Translations under genes and position numbers: made by a program
Shown here: positions 34,768 to 38,455 of the stretch, piece by piece
Position numbering within the stretch: position 1 is the stretch's first letter
How the letters are laid out: every line of letters begins with the position of its first letter
Assembly: GCA_020741275.1 (NCBI GenBank)
Contig: DYZK01000092.1
Span: 1 to 38,455, forward strand
Direction of reading: 5' to 3'
DNA length: 38,455 nucleotides
Source: Corynebacterium urealyticum
Lineage (GTDB): Bacteria; Actinomycetota; Actinomycetes; Mycobacteriales; Mycobacteriaceae
The notes under the pieces: model-generated
Told to the model about the DNA's origin: nothing
The model's database searches: none
The model's input: the letters and a program-made list of their open reading frames with translations, nothing else

Positions 34768-35331
34768 TTAGCCCCGCCAGATCGCCATATCGAAGCGCGC
34801 AATACCGAAGGTGCGCTTCTTCACCTTCTGCCCCGTCGGCTCGAATCCTTCGGGCCATGCCGTCTCCGGGCTCTTACTGTTTCTTTCGATGACGACGACG
34901 GCGTCCTGCGCCAGCGCCGGAATCAGTGCTGCCAGCATGTCCGCCACCGCGTCGTCGGCCAGCTCATAGGGCGGATCGGCGAGCACCATCGTGTAGTGCC
35001 GCTTCGGCGCAGTCGCCAGGAAAGTCTTGGCCTTGGCGTGAACCACGTGGGTTTTCGGATGCTCCACCGTCGCGATATTCCGCTTGATGGTGCTCACCGC
35101 TCCGTCGAGCGCTTCCACGAGCGTGACCTCCGCCGCGCCCCGGGAGGCGGCCTCGAGCCCCAAGGCCCCAGAGCCCGCGTAAAGGTCGAGGACAACCTCC
35201 CCGGCCAGCCCGAAGCGGGCCTCGAGGGAGGAGAACAGGCCTTCACGAGCCCGGTCGGAGGTCGGCCGGGTGACCTGCTTGGGGATCTTGATGCTGCGGC
35301 CTCCCGCCTGTCCGGCGATGATGCGGCTCAT
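34768..35331 (-). CDS. rsmD: 16S rRNA (guanine966-N2)-methyltransferase RsmD
   Basis: A 187-residue SAM-dependent methyltransferase acting on G966 of 16S rRNA in the assembled 30S subunit. The start is ATG 35329-35331 (MSRIIAGQAGGRSIKIP), with AAGGA close upstream. The SAM-binding motif LDLYAGSGALGLEAASRGA and the catalytic DPPYEL are intact. The N-terminus includes the typical RPTSDRAREGLFSSL. It lies 73 nt after recG and 70 nt before coaD. Confidence 0.96.
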   Translation of the reverse strand: MSRIIAGQAGGRSIKIPKQVTRPTSDRAREGLFSSLEARFGLAGEVVLDLYAGSGALGLEAASRGAAEVTLVEALDGAVSTIKRNIATVEHPKTHVVHAKAKTFLATAPKRHYTMVLADPPYELADDAVADMLAALIPALAQDAVVVIERNSKSPETAWPEGFEPTGQKVKKRTFGIARFDMAIWRG

Positions 35332-35404
35332 TAGTCCTTGCTGCTCCTGTTCCTTTACGCACCGGGCGCCCACCCAAGGCTCGCGTTGCGAGGCCCCGTA
35401 GAAC

Positions 35405-37636
35405 CTAGCCGCGCTGGATATACGCCTGGTCTTCCAACTCAATGTCCGCGACGAGCCGCCGGGCTAGCTCCTCCTGCTTCTCCACCAGCTCCTGGGCGTA
35501 ATCCTTGGCCCGCATGATGATCTCACCATCGCTTGCGAGGTTCAGCAGGCTCGCTCGGCGGGAGCCGGCCCCAGACTGATCATCGCCGAGAATATCTCCC
35601 TCGGTTCGCTGCTCGAGGTCCAGCTCGGCCAGCGCGAAGCCGTCGGTCGTCGCCGCGACCGCCTCAAGTCTGTCATAGCTGGCAGACCCCGGCAGCGTGG
35701 TGGTGTGCAGCATGCACCAGCCGTCGGCCGAGCCACGGCCGATGCGGCCGCGCAGCTGGTGCAGCTGGGAAACACCAAAGTTTTCGGCATCGATGATCAC
35801 CATCACCGTCGCGTTCGGGACGTCCACCCCGACCTCGATTACCGTGGTCGCGACCAGCACATCCGTCCGCCCCTCCGCGAAACCCGCCATCGCGGCGGCC
35901 TTCTCCTCGGGCGCCATTTTGCCGTGCAGCACGTCCACCGTGCAGTGCGCCAGTGGGCCCGACGCCAGCTTCTCCGCCCAGGCCAGCACCCCGTCCTCGC
36001 CCTCGATGCGTGGCACCACGACGAAAGCCTGGTGCCCGGCGGCGACGTCCTCGGAGATTCGCTGCCACATGCGATCCACCCACGCGCGGCGACCGGCCTG
36101 GACGACGGCGGTGCGCACCTCACCTCGTCCACTCGGCAGCCCCGGCAGGACGATGGGTTCGAGGTCGCCGAACATCGTCATCGCAACACTGCGGGGAATC
36201 GGGGTGGCCGTCATGACCAGCATGTGCGGAGTCTTGCCTGCCGCGGCCTTGTTCTTCAGATAATCGCGCTGCCGCACGCCGAAGCGGTGCTGTTCGTCGA
36301 CGACCACGAGACCCAGGTTGAAGAACTCCACTGAATCCTGAATCAGCGCGTGCGTGCCCACCACGATATGAGCCTGGCCGCTGACGATGTCCAGCAGGGC
36401 TTGGCGACGTACCTCAGAGTTCTGGCTGCCGGTGAGCACCGTGATGGTGATCGGCAGCCCCTCGACCAGGCGCGTGAGGGTCTGCGCGTGCTGCACCGCG
36501 AGCACCTCCGTCGGGGCGATGAAGGCACACTGCAGCCCGGCATCCGCGGCCGCCACCATCGCCAGTGCGGCGATCAGGGTCTTGCCGCTACCGACATCTC
36601 CTTGCAGCATGAGGTTCGCCGGCACCGTGGAGTCCAGCGCTTCAGCGACCCGGTCCCACGCACTCGTCTGCCCCTCGCTCAGCCGGTAGGGCAGGCTGTG
36701 GATGAAGGAGGCCAGCAGCTCGGAGTGCAGCGCATCCACCCGCGGCGAGGTGCGCCGAGTGGAGTCCGCCGCCCGCAGCGCCATGATGAGCTGCAGCTCG
36801 AGGGCCTCATTGAACTTCAAGCGTTCGATCGCAGCACCCGGCCCCTCCTCCGGCGGCTGGTGAATCCCTCTTAGGGCAGCGTCGAAGCGGATCAGCGGCG
36901 CACCGTCGGCCCCGGTCGGCCACGCGGGCACCGAACCGGCGGCAACCTCCCCACCGGCGCCGTCCGCGTACGTCCCCGCCACGGTGGGGTCCGGGAGCAT
37001 CTCCGGGATGGTCTCGCCCCCTGGGGTCGGCGCGAGCGGCCCACGGAGGACCTGGTCCACAACCCCGATCAGCTCCGCGGTCGAGGTACCCCGCTTGCGC
37101 GGATAGCCAGGCAGGTAAGGCATGCGCAGCAGCTCCTCCGCCGCCTCCTGGCTGCCCGCGATCGTGACGATCGTCTTCAGCGAGCCATAAGCCCCAAAGC
37201 GCGCGCTGGGGCCCGGGTCGATCGTCACATAACTCGGATTCTTCAGCTGCCACTGGTTGCGGAACGTATCCAGCTTGCCGTGTAGCAGCAGGATCGCGCC
37301 GGGCTGGATCACCCCCAGGTGCATCTTCGGGTTACCGAAGAGCGCGGACTCCATCTGCACGCTGCCGTCGGTGAAGCGGAAGCGGATGAAAGTGCGGGGC
37401 CCGCGGCCCGAAAAGTTCTCCTTCTGCTCAACTCCCAGGATCTGCGCCACGCAGGTGTACATCTCGCCGGGTACAAGCATGCCCAGCTGGTCCGACGTTC
37501 CCAGCCTGGCGTAGCGGGTCGGGAAAGTCAGCAGCACATCCTGAAGGGTCTTCAGGCCCGGCTTATCCGCCAGGTTCTTCGCCCGGTCGGGGGTGGTCGC
37601 CGTGGTGAGCGGGCGGGTGTCCTGCCAGCCGAGCAT
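35405..37636 (-). CDS. recG: ATP-dependent DNA helicase RecG
   Basis: A 743-residue branch-migration helicase that reverses stalled forks and processes recombination junctions. The OB-type wedge domain lies in the first 180 residues. The Walker A LQGDVGSGKT is at 344-353 and the DEQH box at 447-450, with TATPIPRS and the C-terminal helicase motif QLHQLRGRIGRG. E. coli RecG is 693 residues. Part of the excess is a low-complexity Gly/Ala/Pro segment at about 203-247, between wedge and motor. The ATG directly abuts the stop of the upstream gene with no spacer, so coupling is likely. Confidence 0.97.
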   Translation of the reverse strand: MLGWQDTRPLTTATTPDRAKNLADKPGLKTLQDVLLTFPTRYARLGTSDQLGMLVPGEMYTCVAQILGVEQKENFSGRGPRTFIRFRFTDGSVQMESALFGNPKMHLGVIQPGAILLLHGKLDTFRNQWQLKNPSYVTIDPGPSARFGAYGSLKTIVTIAGSQEAAEELLRMPYLPGYPRKRGTSTAELIGVVDQVLRGPLAPTPGGETIPEMLPDPTVAGTYADGAGGEVAAGSVPAWPTGADGAPLIRFDAALRGIHQPPEEGPGAAIERLKFNEALELQLIMALRAADSTRRTSPRVDALHSELLASFIHSLPYRLSEGQTSAWDRVAEALDSTVPANLMLQGDVGSGKTLIAALAMVAAADAGLQCAFIAPTEVLAVQHAQTLTRLVEGLPITITVLTGSQNSEVRRQALLDIVSGQAHIVVGTHALIQDSVEFFNLGLVVVDEQHRFGVRQRDYLKNKAAAGKTPHMLVMTATPIPRSVAMTMFGDLEPIVLPGLPSGRGEVRTAVVQAGRRAWVDRMWQRISEDVAAGHQAFVVVPRIEGEDGVLAWAEKLASGPLAHCTVDVLHGKMAPEEKAAAMAGFAEGRTDVLVATTVIEVGVDVPNATVMVIIDAENFGVSQLHQLRGRIGRGSADGWCMLHTTTLPGSASYDRLEAVAATTDGFALAELDLEQRTEGDILGDDQSGAGSRRASLLNLASDGEIIMRAKDYAQELVEKQEELARRLVADIELEDQAYIQRG

Positions 37637-38455
37637 CTACTCGACACCCACCTGAACCGCAGTCCCCAAGCCTCGGGCGTGATGCTCGTGGAACTCTACG
37701 CCGGGGTGTTGCTCGCGAGCGCGGTGCACGAAGGCTTCCACTGCGTCGGCCACGGCGGGCTCGGAGGTGATGAAGGTGACGAGTTCCCCACCATCGGCCA
37801 ACAGGTCGGCAACAGTCTGCGACAGCTGTTCGGGCGGGCCCTGCCACCAACGCTGGGACACACTGGCGTCCAGCATGTCCGCCGTGTTGTCCTCCCAATC
37901 GTTCGTCGGGTCAAACACCGCGAGCGCTGCCAGGCCCCCGACCAGGGAGTCGGTGTCGATGATGTTGAGCTGGCGGCCGTGGCCTTCCCGCTGGGCTACC
38001 TCCAGGATGGCGGCGGGGTCTGCCCCATTGGTGAGCACGGCGATATCACCGGCGGGCAGCTGCTCCAGTGCAGTTCGGGTCTGCTCCTCGCTGGCCGCCG
38101 GGTCGAGGCTGACGGCTCCCACGGCCGCGAAGATGTCTTGCGTATCGTCCGCGCCAGAATCATCCACCGCATCTTTCGCGCCCTCGTTGTGGCCAGGCAC
38201 CAAGGCGATGATGGGCCGGGCCGCCCGGCGCGCCGCGGTTGGGTGATTCCCGGGCTCGCTGGGCAGCACTTCAATCCGCAGCTCAGTGACTGTTCCCAGG
38301 CCGAAGGCCTGTTCGAGCAGCGGCCCGGCTTCCAGCGTGTGGACGTGCACCTTCGCCTGCTCCTCGGACACGGGGGCGATAACGATTGAGTCGCCATGCG
38401 CGGCGAGTACCTCACGCAGCGGGTCGACGTCGCCGTGGAAGAAGAAGAGCAACTC
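37637..38455 (-). CDS. DAK2-domain / fatty-acid-kinase-like protein, C-terminal part only
   Basis: The last 272 residues of a protein whose frame is open to the right edge. The segment FFFHGDVDPLREVLAAHGDS followed by AKVHVHTLEAGPLLEQAF is the central region of YloV/FakA-type proteins, which carry an N-terminal DhaL (DAK2) kinase domain, outside the window here. The rest is the family's C-terminal domain, with ALVPGHNEGAKDAV and GDIAVLTNGADP. FakA phosphorylates fatty acids bound to DegV-type FakB in Firmicutes; a similar activity here is inference. Location directly upstream of recG is typical for the family in many Gram-positive genomes. Confidence 0.85.
   Translation of the reverse strand, partial: ELLFFFHGDVDPLREVLAAHGDSIVIAPVSEEQAKVHVHTLEAGPLLEQAFGLGTVTELRIEVLPSEPGNHPTAARRAARPIIALVPGHNEGAKDAVDDSGADDTQDIFAAVGAVSLDPAASEEQTRTALEQLPAGDIAVLTNGADPAAILEVAQREGHGRQLNIIDTDSLVGGLAALAVFDPTNDWEDNTADMLDASVSQRWWQGPPEQLSQTVADLLADGGELVTFITSEPAVADAVEAFVHRAREQHPGVEFHEHHARGLGTAVQVGVE

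Overview
The window is about 38.5 kb of GC-rich (roughly 60-65 % by eye) actinobacterial chromosome, most likely from the genus Corynebacterium. Evidence: the order smc - large unknown gene - ftsY - amtB - ffh matches the ftsY/amtB/ffh neighbourhood known from C. glutamicum. The S16 protein has an Ala/Glu tail. The glutamate dehydrogenase is 447 residues. A SepIVA-type septation protein lies next to coaD. GTG, TTG and possibly leaderless starts are frequent. I see no transposase, integrase, phage gene, CRISPR array, rRNA or tRNA. Nearly everything is on the minus strand; only betA and selO are on the plus strand.

Layout in increasing coordinates. (1) 1-1768: tex, 3' end outside the window. 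(2) 1851-10275: a choline-to-glycine-betaine module. A minus-strand operon, betT - betB - second BCCT carrier, diverges from betA across a 401-bp AT-richer control region. The carriers import choline or related betaines, BetA oxidises choline to betaine aldehyde, and BetB oxidises that to the osmoprotectant glycine betaine. (3) 10333-14006: rpsP, then gdhA, rimM and trmD. The glutamate dehydrogenase gene sits inside a ribosome-maturation operon. (4) 14243-17003: a YkvI-type membrane protein gene and selO, divergent with starts about 30 bp apart; both may be leaderless. (5) 17068-29507: ffh, amtB, ftsY, a 1186-residue protein of unknown function, smc and acyP. This holds both GTPases of the signal-recognition-particle pathway, the chromosome condensin, and an ammonium channel without the glnK-glnD genes that accompany it in C. 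glutamicum. (6) 29548-38455: an AGCS sodium/amino-acid symporter, mutM, rnc, yceD (DUF177), sepIVA, coaD, rsmD, recG and the 3' part of a DAK2/fatty-acid-kinase-like gene. Many of these overlap or abut, as in a housekeeping operon.

Most of the window is conserved housekeeping DNA, and I found no clear new multi-gene system. The items most worth attention are: the large uncharacterised protein between Smc and FtsY; two nitrogen-assimilation genes (gdhA, amtB) embedded in translation and secretion loci, with an uncommon 24-bp perfect inverted repeat upstream of amtB; a leader before gdhA that can form alternative hairpins; and paired BCCT carriers that differ at the residue expected to separate choline from betaine use.
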